Assembly (NCBI RefSeq): GCF_002088945.1
Contig: NZ_NCSU01000011.1
Location: 186,001-250,000 of the forward strand
Source: Henriciella pelagia
GTDB lineage: Bacteria; Pseudomonadota; Alphaproteobacteria; Caulobacterales; Hyphomonadaceae
Direction of reading: 5' to 3'
DNA length: 64,000 nt
Below are positions 53,958-63,013 of the stretch, one piece after another. The position numbers and the translations under genes were made by a program. Every line of letters starts with the position of its first letter. Position 1 is the stretch's first letter. Under the pieces are notes generated by a model. That model ran no database searches. It had not been told where the DNA came from and worked only from the letters and a program-made list of their open reading frames with translations.

Positions 53958-55358
53958 ATGGCCGATACGCAATACGATTATGATCTCTTTGTCATTGGAG
54001 CCGGCTCGGGCGGGGTGCGCGCAGCCCGGATCGCTGCCCAGGCGGGTGCGAAAGTGGCGATTGCCGAGGAGTACCGTATTGGTGGCACATGCGTGATCCG
54101 CGGCTGCGTGCCGAAGAAATTCATGGTCTATGCGAGCGACTACGGCAAGAAGATCAATGAAGCGGCGCAGTATGGCTGGAAGGTCGAGGAGGCCGGCTTT
54201 GATTTTCCGAGATTCATGTCGAACATGCATGCTGAGGTCGACCGCCTTTCGGCCATCTATATGCGCAATCTCGCCAATGCTGGCGTAGAGGTTTTTGAAG
54301 AGCGTGCCGAATTGGATGGACCGAACAAGGTGTTGCTGAAAGAGACAGGCAAATCCTTCACCGTCGACAAGATCCTGATCGCGACGGGAGGAGAGCCGTG
54401 GCGACCATCGCCTGATGAGCTTCCGGGCGTTGAACACACAATTACCTCGAACGAGATCTTCCAGTTGAAGGCGCTGCCGAAGCGTATCGTGATTGCCGGC
54501 GGCGGTTATATCGCGTGCGAATTTGCGCATGTATTTGCCGGTCTCGGAGTCGAGACCTGTCTCGTCTATCGCGGGGACACTGTCCTCAACGGGTTTGACT
54601 ATGATGTTCGCACAGCCGTGCATGAGGGCCTCAAGGAGGCGGGCGTACGCGTCATCACCAATTGCATCTTCGACCGGATCGATGAGGTTGAAGGCGAAAT
54701 TTGCCCCTATAAGGTGGCGTTGAGCGATGAGACGGAAATCATGGCGGACGTGATCGTCATGGCAGTTGGCCGTCGTCCCTCAACCCGTGGCCTTGGATGT
54801 GACAAGGCGGGGGTCGAACTCGAGCAGAAGGGCGCCGTCATCGTCGATGATGCCTCGCGCACGAGTGTGCCGAACATCTTTGCGGTTGGCGATGTTACTG
54901 ACCGGATTGCGCTGACCCCGGTCGCCATCCGCGAAGGCCATGCCTTTTCTGACAGTCTGTTTGGGGACAATGAGTGGTCCTTTGACCATGACAATGTCGC
55001 CTCGGCCGTATTCGTCCAGCCGGAAGTTGGCACAGTGGGTATGACAGAGGCGCAGGCCCGCAAGGCATTCGGCGACGTGGACATCTACAAGACGCGTTTC
55101 AAGCCGATGAAGGGCGCACTTCTCGAAAAGACAGAGCGTGTCCTCATCAAGCTTGTCGTCAAGCAGGATGACCAGAAAGTGGTCGGCGTTCATATTGTCA
55201 GCCCGGATGCCGGCGAGATGATCCAGATGATCGGCGTTGCCGTGAAGATGGGGGCCACAAAGGCTGATTTTGATCGCACTTGCGCCGTCCATCCGACCAT
55301 CGCCGAGGAGATTGTGACGCTTCGCCAGAAATGGGTGCCGGAAGTCGAACCGGCCTAA
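53958..55358 (+). CDS. gor: Glutathione-disulfide reductase
   Basis: A 466-residue flavoprotein of the pyridine-nucleotide disulfide oxidoreductase family. FAD motif GAGSGGVRAARIAAQ, redox pair in GGTCVIRGCVPKK (C-x4-C), NADPH motif GGGYIACEFAHVFAGLG, and the C-terminal dimer motif with the catalytic His CAVHPTIAEEIVTL. The GSGGVRAAR form separates GR from dihydrolipoamide dehydrogenase and mycothione reductase. It maintains the glutathione made by gshA. Its stop overlaps the TIR-ParA stop by four bases. Confidence 0.94.
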   Translation: MADTQYDYDLFVIGAGSGGVRAARIAAQAGAKVAIAEEYRIGGTCVIRGCVPKKFMVYASDYGKKINEAAQYGWKVEEAGFDFPRFMSNMHAEVDRLSAIYMRNLANAGVEVFEERAELDGPNKVLLKETGKSFTVDKILIATGGEPWRPSPDELPGVEHTITSNEIFQLKALPKRIVIAGGGYIACEFAHVFAGLGVETCLVYRGDTVLNGFDYDVRTAVHEGLKEAGVRVITNCIFDRIDEVEGEICPYKVALSDETEIMADVIVMAVGRRPSTRGLGCDKAGVELEQKGAVIVDDASRTSVPNIFAVGDVTDRIALTPVAIREGHAFSDSLFGDNEWSFDHDNVASAVFVQPEVGTVGMTEAQARKAFGDVDIYKTRFKPMKGALLEKTERVLIKLVVKQDDQKVVGVHIVSPDAGEMIQMIGVAVKMGATKADFDRTCAVHPTIAEEIVTLRQKWVPEVEPA

Positions 55359-56665
55359 GGCGCAGCCACCAGATCATGGATCTCATTCGCTGAGGCCTTC
55401 AGGGCCTCGCGGACGGCTTTCAGGCCACCGCCGCGTCCCTTGTGGATGACCAGGCTTTTCCACGGCGCCTCATCCGGCTCTGGCGCGCGGACCGTGAGAT
55501 GTCCACTTTTTGGCACTGCATGTTGAAGCAGAGCTTCGGACAGCTTGAAGCCTGCCCGCTGGTCGTGCGCGCCATTGCGGGCATCGGCCTCGAAGGATGA
55601 CTGTTCGTTGCGGGCAACCCGGTTGAAGAGAACCGACAGGGCCGGGCGTACGTCCTCTGCAATCTGCTCGTTCAGGACCAGATTGAGCAGCTTTACGCCG
55701 CGCAGGGAATACATGTCCGGATGCATGGGCGCGATGACGCGGTCGCTGGCCTCAAGGGCGCATTTGGTGAGGAAGGTCGCATTGGGGTTGGTATCGAACA
55801 CGATGAGATCATAGGCGCTGCGCAGGTGGTCGATCATGCGCAGGAAATTATCGCGAATGGCCGCAAGCGCAGCGGCGTCCGTCGCGAAGGCGTATTTGGA
55901 TATTTCAAACTGGCCGGAAATCAGGTCCAGGACACCGCCCGGCGCGCCTTCCTCCATGAGCGGATGCGCAATCTCTTCAGGGGCGGGCGCCGGGAAAGGC
56001 TCGACAGAGAGGCTGCTCCACGTTTCGGCGGGAGAGGTAGCATCGCTCGCATGCAGGCGGCTTCTCTCGAACAGTGAAATGACGGACTTGTCGCTGATGG
56101 CGCTGCGGTCGGCCGCTTCCATGTCGAAGAAGGTCTGGGTGAGATTGTACTGGGGGTCGAGGTCGATCAGCAGAACGCGTCCGCCAAGCGTGGCCTGCCA
56201 GGCACCAAAGACCTGTGAGGATATGGTGGTCTTTCCGACGCCGCCTTTGAGGTTCATCACTGAAAGGACCGGGCATTTTCGGCGATATCGGCGGCGCACA
56301 TCACTGACCAGCTTTTCGAGACCGCCTTCGTCCATCAGGCCGGTCGTCAGACTGCTGGCGAGCTCTTTCTTGAAGACACCTGATAGGCGGGCATTGTCGG
56401 TACGAAACGGGAAGATGGTGGTGCCGCGAGCAATGGCGCGCTCGATCTGGCCTTGTGCTTCGCGTGAACGCACGCTGCTTGCTGATACGAGCACAATCAT
56501 GGCGAAGGCCTTGTCGATCGCCTCCGATATGGTGGCGCGACTTTCCTCGGTGTCCGCGCCAGGCGCGTCATACCAGACCGGCACGCCTGCCTGGCGCAGC
56601 GCTTCATGCACTTTCAGAAGGCTGTCGACATCTTTCAGACCGTGGACGATGAAGGCGTGCGACAT
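55355..56665 (-). CDS. TIR-domain/ParA-ATPase fusion protein
   Basis: A 436-residue protein. Residues about 3-105 form a TIR-like domain (HAFIVHGLKDVDSLLKVHEAL, VPVWYDAPG, AMIVLVSASSVRSREAQGQI). By eye the usual catalytic Glu position is Gln73, with Glu75 two residues on, so NADase activity is doubtful. Residues about 130-430 are a complete ParA/MinD-type ATPase: KGGVGKTT at 140-147, VLLIDLDPQYNLTQTF, and YDLIVFDTNPN. The ATG at 56665 (weak GGA seven bases upstream) is preferred to GTG 56722. No parB or parS-like partner is adjacent. It is convergent with gor and divergent from the DAHP synthase gene. Confidence 0.88.
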   Translation of the reverse strand: MSHAFIVHGLKDVDSLLKVHEALRQAGVPVWYDAPGADTEESRATISEAIDKAFAMIVLVSASSVRSREAQGQIERAIARGTTIFPFRTDNARLSGVFKKELASSLTTGLMDEGGLEKLVSDVRRRYRRKCPVLSVMNLKGGVGKTTISSQVFGAWQATLGGRVLLIDLDPQYNLTQTFFDMEAADRSAISDKSVISLFERSRLHASDATSPAETWSSLSVEPFPAPAPEEIAHPLMEEGAPGGVLDLISGQFEISKYAFATDAAALAAIRDNFLRMIDHLRSAYDLIVFDTNPNATFLTKCALEASDRVIAPMHPDMYSLRGVKLLNLVLNEQIAEDVRPALSVLFNRVARNEQSSFEADARNGAHDQRAGFKLSEALLQHAVPKSGHLTVRAPEPDEAPWKSLVIHKGRGGGLKAVREALKASANEIHDLVAAP

Positions 56666-56801
56666 GGGAGGTTCCGCTTTCTTTTGGCTCTCTGGGTACG
56701 GCAAAGGTGGTGATTCCGCCACACAAACTGCCCAAGAAATGTGGTAAAACTTGTGCGACAGCCGCCATTATGATTAAGACGCGCGCCTGAGGAGTAGAGA
56801 C

Positions 56802-58181
56802 ATGACCTGGACACCAAGCAGCTGGAGAGCAAAGCCTGCCAAACATATTCCGGAAGATTATCCGGATGTTGCGGCGCTTGCTGACGTGGAAACCCGCCTG
56901 AAAGCGTTTCCGCCGCTGGTGTTTGCTGGCGAGGTGCGCAAGCTCAAGCAACAATTGGCATCTGTTGCGGCGGGCGATGCCTTCCTGCTGCAGGGCGGCG
57001 ACTGCGCTGAGAGCTTCAAGGAATTCAGTGCCGACAATATTCGCGACACGCTGCGCGTGATGCTGCAGATGGCGGTGGTGCTGACATTCGCGGCGTCCAA
57101 ACCCGTCGTGAAGGTTGGACGCCTCGCGGGCCAGTTCGGGAAGCCGCGCTCGTCTCCGACCGAAACGATTGATGGTGTCACACTGCCATCCTATCGCGGT
57201 GACAATATCAATGGCATGGATTTCACTGAGGAAGCCCGGCTTCCAGACCCGGAGAGGCTGATCAAAAGCTATTCCCAGGCGGCCTCGACGCTGAACCTCG
57301 TTCGCGCCTTTTCGCAGGGTGGCTACGCTGACCTCGCCAACGTGCATCGCTGGATGCTCGGCTTTGTGGACCGCTCACCCCAGGGCGAGCGTTACGAGGC
57401 GCTGGCCGATCGCATTTCGGACGCGCTGTCCTTCATGAATGCATGTGGCGTGAACTCGAAGACGGTGCCGCAGATGGCGCAGGTCGATGTGTACACCTCG
57501 CATGAGGCGTTGCTGCTCGGCTTTGAAGAGGCCATGACGCGCGTCGATTCAACGTCTGGCGACTGGTATGACACCTCGGCGCACATGCTCTGGATCGGTC
57601 ATCGCACGCGCCAGGTCGACCATGCGCATGTCGAGTTCTGCAAGGGCATCCGCAACCCGCTTGGTATCAAGTGCGGACCCGGCATGGAGACAGACGAACT
57701 TGTGCGCCTCATCGAGACGCTCAATCCAAAGGACGAGGCTGGGCGGATCACTCTGATCGCCCGTTTCGGGTCTGAAGGTGTCAAGGAAGGGCTTCCGCCG
57801 CTCGTGCGGGCGGTCAAGAAGAGCGGGCGGAATGTCGTCTGGTCTTGCGATCCGATGCACGGCAACACGCTGAAGACCGATAGCGGCTTCAAGACACGTC
57901 CGGTTGACCGGATCCTGTCCGAAGTGCGTCAGTTCATCGAAATCGTGTCATCGGAAGGTTGTTATCCGGGCGGTGTCCATTTCGAGATGACCGGACAGGA
58001 TGTCACCGAATGTATTGGCGGAGCTCAGGCGATTTCCGAAGCGGACCTGTCGTCTCGATACCACACTCACTGCGATCCTCGTCTGAATGGCGAACAAGCG
58101 CTTGAGTTGGCCTTCCTGATCGCAGAGAAGCTCCAGCACATGAAAGCCGCCGTCAGCGCTGAGACGCGCGCCGCGAGCTAA
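56802..58181 (+). CDS. Class II 3-deoxy-7-phosphoheptulonate synthase
   Basis: A 459-residue plant/actinobacterial-type DAHP synthase, the first step of aromatic amino acid synthesis. Signatures are [15 protein letters not shown] at the start, [38 protein letters not shown] and [10 protein letters not shown]. It condenses phosphoenolpyruvate with erythrose 4-phosphate. GAGGAG precedes the ATG. The MATE transporter gene follows 14 bases downstream. Confidence 0.95.
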   Translation: MTWTPSSWRAKPAKHIPEDYPDVAALADVETRLKAFPPLVFAGEVRKLKQQLASVAAGDAFLLQGGDCAESFKEFSADNIRDTLRVMLQMAVVLTFAASKPVVKVGRLAGQFGKPRSSPTETIDGVTLPSYRGDNINGMDFTEEARLPDPERLIKSYSQAASTLNLVRAFSQGGYADLANVHRWMLGFVDRSPQGERYEALADRISDALSFMNACGVNSKTVPQMAQVDVYTSHEALLLGFEEAMTRVDSTSGDWYDTSAHMLWIGHRTRQVDHAHVEFCKGIRNPLGIKCGPGMETDELVRLIETLNPKDEAGRITLIARFGSEGVKEGLPPLVRAVKKSGRNVVWSCDPMHGNTLKTDSGFKTRPVDRILSEVRQFIEIVSSEGCYPGGVHFEMTGQDVTECIGGAQAISEADLSSRYHTHCDPRLNGEQALELAFLIAEKLQHMKAAVSAETRAAS

Positions 58182-58195
58182 GAGGGAGACGAGCC

Positions 58196-59581
58196 ATGCG
58201 TCGCAGGCGGGTCTGGCCCGCCTGGGCGAGGCCATCCGACATTGCAGACCTATTGCGGCTGTCAGGGCCGATCGCTGTCTCGCGCGCCGCGATGATGCTG
58301 ATGGGCCTGACGGACGTGATCGTACTTGGCCAGAACGCGCCGGGAGAGTTGCCCTTTGTCCTGAACTCGTGGCTGCCAATTGGTGTATCTCTGGGCCTGA
58401 CCATGGGCCTGCTAATGGGCGTATCCGTCCTGACGGCAGAGCTGGCCGGTGTCGGCAACGCGCACAATAGCGGCCGCATTTTCAGGCGAGGGGTGAGGTT
58501 TTCGCTGTGGTTCGGAGCGGTCCTGACACTGCTCATCCTGCTGATTGCGGGGCCCATGTTCCGGATGTTCGGATTTGAAGCACATGTGGCAGAGGGCACT
58601 GCTTCCGTCACGCGCATTCTCGCCATCGGGCTGATCGGCCATATGCTGACGCATGTGGCCGGATCTTACCTTGAAGCCTTGCGGCGTCCCCTGATTGTCA
58701 CGGCAATCATGTATGCCGGCGTGATCATAAATCTTGTCATCGACCTCGCTGTTGTCGCCGGCTGGTGGGGCATGCCCAAGATGGGCGCGGACGGTGTTGC
58801 CATTGCGACGACGGGTACGCGCTGGGTGCTGGTCATCTTCTTTCTCGTGGCTGTCTGGAAGCTGACGCCGGCATTCAGGCCGTCGGCTGATGGCCCTCCA
58901 AGGGAGGCGAAGCGGCAGTTTTCAGTCGGCTATGGCACGGCCGTGTCAAACGTGGCCGAGTGGGGCGGGTTCAATTCGACCTTTATTATCGCAACGCTGA
59001 TCAGCACGGCTGTGAACACGATCTATGGCATGGCGGTGCATGTGATCGGCTTCTGCTTCATGGCGTTTCTCGGTCTTGGAACAGCGACCAGCGTGCGCGT
59101 GGCGGAGGCCTATGGCAGGAAGAATACCGATCAGGTGCGCGAAGCGTCGCGTCTGGGCGTCGTGGCGACGGTGATGATTGGTATTGCCCTCGGCGCGCTG
59201 GTCTGGATTTTCCAGGTGCCGCTCGCCTCGATCCTCATCAAATCGGATGCGGAGATTGCCGGCGTCGCCATCCATGAAGCGCTCGTTCCGATTATCGGGT
59301 TCACCTCGTTGGTGATCGTGTTTGACGGCTTGCAGAATGTCGCGTCCATGGCGATGCGGGCGCAGAATGTGATCTGGCCGCCGACTTTCATTCACCTCGG
59401 CTCGTATTTCGTCATTATGCTGCCACTGGCCTGGTATCTCGGTATGGTGCAGGACGGTGGAGCCATGGGCATGATGCAGGCTGTTCTGATTGCATCGCTC
59501 TTTGCAGGGCTGATGCAGACCATGCTGCTGGAAATGACAGCGGCGCGCCGGTTGAAACCGACGCGCCGCCAAGTGATCTAA
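58196..59581 (+). CDS. MATE-family efflux transporter
   Basis: A 461-residue membrane protein with about 12 helices in two related halves, as in the MATE drug/cation:H+ or Na+ antiporters. Visible features are LLRLSGPIAVSRAAMMLMGLTDVIVLG at the start, a repeat of it in the second half (VAEWGGFNSTFIIATL) and GLGTATSVRVAEAYG. GAGGGAG precedes the ATG and it is likely co-transcribed with the DAHP synthase. The cargo is unknown. It is convergent with the HU gene, 15 bases apart. Confidence 0.92.
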   Translation: MRRRRVWPAWARPSDIADLLRLSGPIAVSRAAMMLMGLTDVIVLGQNAPGELPFVLNSWLPIGVSLGLTMGLLMGVSVLTAELAGVGNAHNSGRIFRRGVRFSLWFGAVLTLLILLIAGPMFRMFGFEAHVAEGTASVTRILAIGLIGHMLTHVAGSYLEALRRPLIVTAIMYAGVIINLVIDLAVVAGWWGMPKMGADGVAIATTGTRWVLVIFFLVAVWKLTPAFRPSADGPPREAKRQFSVGYGTAVSNVAEWGGFNSTFIIATLISTAVNTIYGMAVHVIGFCFMAFLGLGTATSVRVAEAYGRKNTDQVREASRLGVVATVMIGIALGALVWIFQVPLASILIKSDAEIAGVAIHEALVPIIGFTSLVIVFDGLQNVASMAMRAQNVIWPPTFIHLGSYFVIMLPLAWYLGMVQDGGAMGMMQAVLIASLFAGLMQTMLLEMTAARRLKPTRRQVI

Positions 59582-59596
59582 GATTAGTCAGGAAGC

Positions 59597-59863
59597 TTAG
59601 ATGTCTTTCAGAGCCGAAGCTGGCTTGAAAGCGCCTGATGTCTTCTCAGGAATCTGGATCGTTTCGCCCGTTGCTGGGTTACGACCCTCGCGTGCGCCAC
59701 GGGTTTTTGCGTGGAACGTGCCGAAGCCGGCGATTGCCACCTGCTTCCGGCTCTTCACCGCACCTGAGATGGTGTCAAAAACTGCGTCTACCGCCTTGCC
59801 GGCGTCTGCTTGAGACATGCCAGCAGATTCTGCGACGGCTTTTGTAAGTTCACCCTTGTTCAT
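59597..59863 (-). CDS. HU-family DNA-binding protein
   Basis: An 88-residue histone-like protein. N-terminal helices (MNKGELTKAVAESAGMSQADAGKAV) and the DNA-contacting arm GFGTFHAKTRGAREGRNPATGE with its Pro at the tip, then IPEKTSGAFKPASALKDI. This is the HU pattern rather than IHF. AAAGGAGAG lies before the ATG. A single-gene unit bounded upstream by a stem-loop. Confidence 0.95.
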   Translation of the reverse strand: MNKGELTKAVAESAGMSQADAGKAVDAVFDTISGAVKSRKQVAIAGFGTFHAKTRGAREGRNPATGETIQIPEKTSGAFKPASALKDI

Positions 59864-59929
59864 TGGGCTCTCCTTTTAGCTTACGGCGATGTCTTGCCGC
59901 TTGTGTCTTCTACACGATTCGGAAGGGGT

Positions 59930-59964
59930 AAATAGCCCGAAAACCCAATAGCCACGGGCTATTT
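59930..59964 (-). terminator. Stem-loop between DUF429-like gene and HU gene
   Basis: AAATAGCCCG (59930-59939) and CGGGCTATTT (59955-59964) form a perfect ten-base stem with a 15-base loop; the right arm includes the stop codon of the upstream minus-strand gene. On the minus strand it ends CTATTT, a weak U-run, so termination is plausible but imperfect. Confidence 0.6.
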
Positions 59965-60870
59965 CAGCAGAATCCAGCCTTCTTCTGTGGTTATTTGCGC
60001 AATTTCCGTGCTTTCCAGCCCTGCGGGAGGACCAAATAGCGGGCCCAGTTTGCCAGCCTCGTCGAGACTGTAATAATGGTGGGCGAGTGCGCGAACCTGA
60101 GCCTGGTCGATCACTTCGCCTGCTTCCGGGCGAACCTCTACCAAGGATGGATAAATTTCCGCGAAGACGATATCGGTCCCATCAAGGGCCTCGCTGTCCA
60201 GCGGCTGAAGCCCGGTTTCGAATGGCCAGACCTTCGAATTCGGAAGCATTTCCGAGAGCGCGTTCACAGTCGGAATGCCCAAGAGCGACTGACTGCCGAC
60301 CGAACCCGCCCCATAGAGTTGCCAGACCGATTTCGGCTTTGCCTTGAAGGTCTTTCGAACATAGGCCTCAGCAATGCGGTATTCGGCGAGAGGTAATTCT
60401 GCAAAATCACCCTTCTTGCCGGAAAGCGTCGTAATCTGGTCGCGAGCCGGAGCACCCCAGAAAGGCTGAGGCCCTTTCGAGATTGCGTAATTGATCCCGG
60501 CGGCAATCGCGAACCGCCGATTGGAGTTGTCTTCCTTGTCCTTCAGCTTGGAAGAAAGGTGATTGAACATGCTTTTCCAGGCGGGCTCACCCGCCTTTTC
60601 CAGCCCGGCTGCCTTAGCGGTGCCGGCGGGATAGCCAAGGCTGAAGTCAAAACCGACAAGCACCTTGTCGCCGCGCGCCGTAAAACGCTCGGCGAGGCTG
60701 GCAATCATGTCGCGCGCCTTGAGACGAGTGGAGGGGTTGGCCGCCTGAAACTGGAATTTCAGTCGAGCATCCCGCGCGAGGGCGCCAATCCAGATCGAAT
60801 TGGCACCCTGCGCAGGTTTGCTGGCCGCGCTCCAGTCAACAATGATGTAGGCATCGAAAAGCCGTGCCAT
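59959..60870 (-). CDS. Hypothetical protein with DUF429/RNase H-like features
   Basis: A 303-residue cytoplasmic protein. Acidic strand motifs AYIIVDWSAASKPAQG near the start and KVLVGFDFSLGYPAGTAKA around residue 85 resemble DUF429-type RNase H-fold proteins; similar proteins in alphaproteobacteria have been annotated 'molybdopterin guanine dinucleotide synthesis' without proof that I know of. The conserved-looking WQLYGAGSVGSQSLLGIPTV and VWPFETG lie in the second half. The start at 60870 has GAGG six bases upstream. It lies 26 bases after the MDR gene on the same strand. Confidence 0.7.
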   Translation of the reverse strand: MARLFDAYIIVDWSAASKPAQGANSIWIGALARDARLKFQFQAANPSTRLKARDMIASLAERFTARGDKVLVGFDFSLGYPAGTAKAAGLEKAGEPAWKSMFNHLSSKLKDKEDNSNRRFAIAAGINYAISKGPQPFWGAPARDQITTLSGKKGDFAELPLAEYRIAEAYVRKTFKAKPKSVWQLYGAGSVGSQSLLGIPTVNALSEMLPNSKVWPFETGLQPLDSEALDGTDIVFAEIYPSLVEVRPEAGEVIDQAQVRALAHHYYSLDEAGKLGPLFGPPAGLESTEIAQITTEEGWILLK

Positions 60871-60896
60871 CCCCAACCTCAATCGTAATGTGCCGG

Positions 60897-61919
60897 CTAG
60901 CCCAGCTTGACGAGCATCTTGCCCTTGTTGCGACCCTGGAAGAGACCAAGGAAAGCTTCTGGAGCGGCTTCGATCCCCTCCATGACGGTTTCCTCGAATT
61001 TCATCTGGCCTGACTGGATCCAGCCTGCCATGTCTTGCAGGAATTGCGGCTGCATATCAGCATGGGTCGACACGATGAAGCCCCGAATCGACAGTTGCTT
61101 GCCAACCACCTGTATAATGTTTCGAGGCCCCGGCGTGGGTTCGGTCGCGTTATACTGGCTGATCATGCCGCATTCAGCAAAACGGGCCATGGGGCGAGCG
61201 CATTCGATGGCCGCTTCAAGGTGGTCGCCGCCGACATTGTCGAAGTAAACGTCAATCCCTTTTGGTGCTGCTGCTTTCAGCGCACCGAGGAGGGATTCGT
61301 AGGAATTATGCTGTTTGTAGTCGATGACAGCATCGGCGCCCAGTGACTTGACGAGATTGCATTTTTCCGTGCCGCCTGCCGATCCGATGACAGTGCACTT
61401 CTTGATCTTGGCGATCTGGACGACGGTGGAGCCGACAGCGCCTGCCGCGCCTGATACAAAGACCGTGTCGCCCTCCTTGAGCGCCGCGACGCGGAGAAGT
61501 CCGGCATAGGCGGTCAGTCCCGGCATCCCCGCGACGCCGAGAAGGGCGGAGTCGGGCAGCCCCGTTTGCGGAACCTTGTTCGCCATCATGGCATCTGGAG
61601 CCGCAGTCCACGCTTCGCGCCAGCCTGCCATGGACGTGACAAGGTCGCCGACGGCGTAGTCAGGGTGAGCAGAGGCGGTGACCTTGCCTACGGCGCCGCC
61701 TGTCAGCGTCTCTCCAATCTGGAACGGGGGCACGTAGCTTTCGCGGTCATACATGCGGCCTCGCATGTAAGGATCGACCGACATCCAGCTATTGCGAACC
61801 TGAATCTCGCCATCCTTCGGATCGGTTGCTTCGGCTTCGCTCATGGCGAAATCCGAAAGTTTCGGCATGCCGACCGGGCGCGCTGCGAGCGCCCATTGCT
61901 TTGATTTCTGTGTAGCCAT
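60897..61919 (-). CDS. NADP-dependent medium-chain oxidoreductase (CurA/leukotriene-B4-reductase type)
   Basis: A 340-residue zinc-free MDR enzyme. The nucleotide-binding loop is VSGAAGAVGSTVVQIAKIKK, followed by VIGSAGGTEKC; FDNVGGDHLEAAI and GMISQYN are family signatures of prostaglandin reductase / CurA-type ene reductases, which reduce alpha,beta-unsaturated ketones or aldehydes with NADPH. CAGGAGGAC gives a strong ribosome site. It is divergent from the Gfo/Idh gene. Confidence 0.9.
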   Translation of the reverse strand: MATQKSKQWALAARPVGMPKLSDFAMSEAEATDPKDGEIQVRNSWMSVDPYMRGRMYDRESYVPPFQIGETLTGGAVGKVTASAHPDYAVGDLVTSMAGWREAWTAAPDAMMANKVPQTGLPDSALLGVAGMPGLTAYAGLLRVAALKEGDTVFVSGAAGAVGSTVVQIAKIKKCTVIGSAGGTEKCNLVKSLGADAVIDYKQHNSYESLLGALKAAAPKGIDVYFDNVGGDHLEAAIECARPMARFAECGMISQYNATEPTPGPRNIIQVVGKQLSIRGFIVSTHADMQPQFLQDMAGWIQSGQMKFEETVMEGIEAAPEAFLGLFQGRNKGKMLVKLG

Positions 61920-62089
61920 TCAAGTGTCCTCCTGGTTTATCTATGGCCAGACACATGGGCTGCGGCGCGTATCCTGTGAAGGGTCCGGCGAAAGAATTCG
62001 CAAGACTCTTTGATCGGCTTGTATGTCCGGCAGGCTTGTTCTCGTGTGCAAACCGGTGCGAAGGGAAGCCCAGCAAGGTGGAGTATCCA

Positions 62090-63010
62090 ATGTCATCTCT
62101 GAAAGTGGGGCTGGTCGGCGCAGGCGTATTCGGCGGATATCATGCCGGCAAGGCAGCTGCATCGGGACGTGCCGTATTTGCAGGCGTGTTTGATCCCGAT
62201 ACGGATCGCGCGACAGTACTGGCGGATAAACACGGCGTGCCCGCCTTCAAGAGCGAGGAAGACCTGCACGGCGCAAGCGATGCTCTGGTTGTCGCGTGCC
62301 CGGCGACCTATCATGCGGATGTCGTGCGCAAGGCGCTTACGGCCGGTCTGCATGTGCTGGTTGAAAAGCCGCTTGCGCTTACCGGAGAGGCTGCGCTCGA
62401 ACTGGCCAGAATTGCCGACGACAAGTCGCTTGTGTTGCAGGTCGGCCATCAGGAGAGACTGGTTCTGGAGGCAATGGGATTCTTCGATATTGCCGAGGCG
62501 CCGCTCTCAATCGAGGCGGTGCGCGAGGGCCCGCCAGCACCGGATGGGCGGGCCGGGGACGTCTCGGTAATCTGGGACCTGATGACCCATGACCTTGATC
62601 TGGTCGCGCGCCTGATGGGAGGCGGTGCGACGGCGACGGGACGCGGGCAGATTCACCATACGGAACATATCGATCAGGCCGACGCGCGCCTGGTCTTCGA
62701 CGATGCGAGAACGGCAAGAGTTTCGGCGAGCCGTGCCGCTCCGGAGCGACGCCGGAACATGACGGTGACCTATCCGTCCGGCTCGATCCATGTGGATTTC
62801 CTGACCCGCAAGGTCGAAAATTCCACGCGCCATGTTATCGAGGCTGACATTTCGGGCAGTCTGCCGGACCCGCTTGGCGCGGCCGATGAAGCCTTCTTCG
62901 CCGCATGTCTTGGCGAGCGTGAAACCCCTATACCCGGACGTGAAGCTGCCGAAGCGGTGCGGCTTGCCGAACAAGTCGAACAGTCCGCCCTAGAGAAGAT
63001 TGGAGCCTGA
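62090..63010 (+). CDS. Gfo/Idh/MocA-family sugar (nucleotide) dehydrogenase
   Basis: A 306-residue NAD-dependent oxidoreductase. VGLVGAGVFGGYHAGKA is the Rossmann motif and HVLVEKPLAL carries the conserved E-K-P lysine. WDLMTHDLDLVARL holds the catalytic Asp/His pair. The start at 62090 follows AAGGTGGAG and directly begins the Rossmann fold; an open frame from 61943 adds a Cys-rich leader unlike the family. The aminotransferase gene follows three bases later, suggesting oxidation then transamination of a sugar nucleotide, as in WbpB-WbpE-like routes. Confidence 0.88.
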   Translation: MSSLKVGLVGAGVFGGYHAGKAAASGRAVFAGVFDPDTDRATVLADKHGVPAFKSEEDLHGASDALVVACPATYHADVVRKALTAGLHVLVEKPLALTGEAALELARIADDKSLVLQVGHQERLVLEAMGFFDIAEAPLSIEAVREGPPAPDGRAGDVSVIWDLMTHDLDLVARLMGGGATATGRGQIHHTEHIDQADARLVFDDARTARVSASRAAPERRRNMTVTYPSGSIHVDFLTRKVENSTRHVIEADISGSLPDPLGAADEAFFAACLGERETPIPGREAAEAVRLAEQVEQSALEKIGA

Positions 63011-63013
63011 ACC

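Noticed and set aside
55355-56665. A plasmid or chromosome partition locus (parAB) at the ParA-type ATPase
   Set aside because: No ParB gene or parS-like palindromes are adjacent, and the TIR domain is foreign to partition ATPases.
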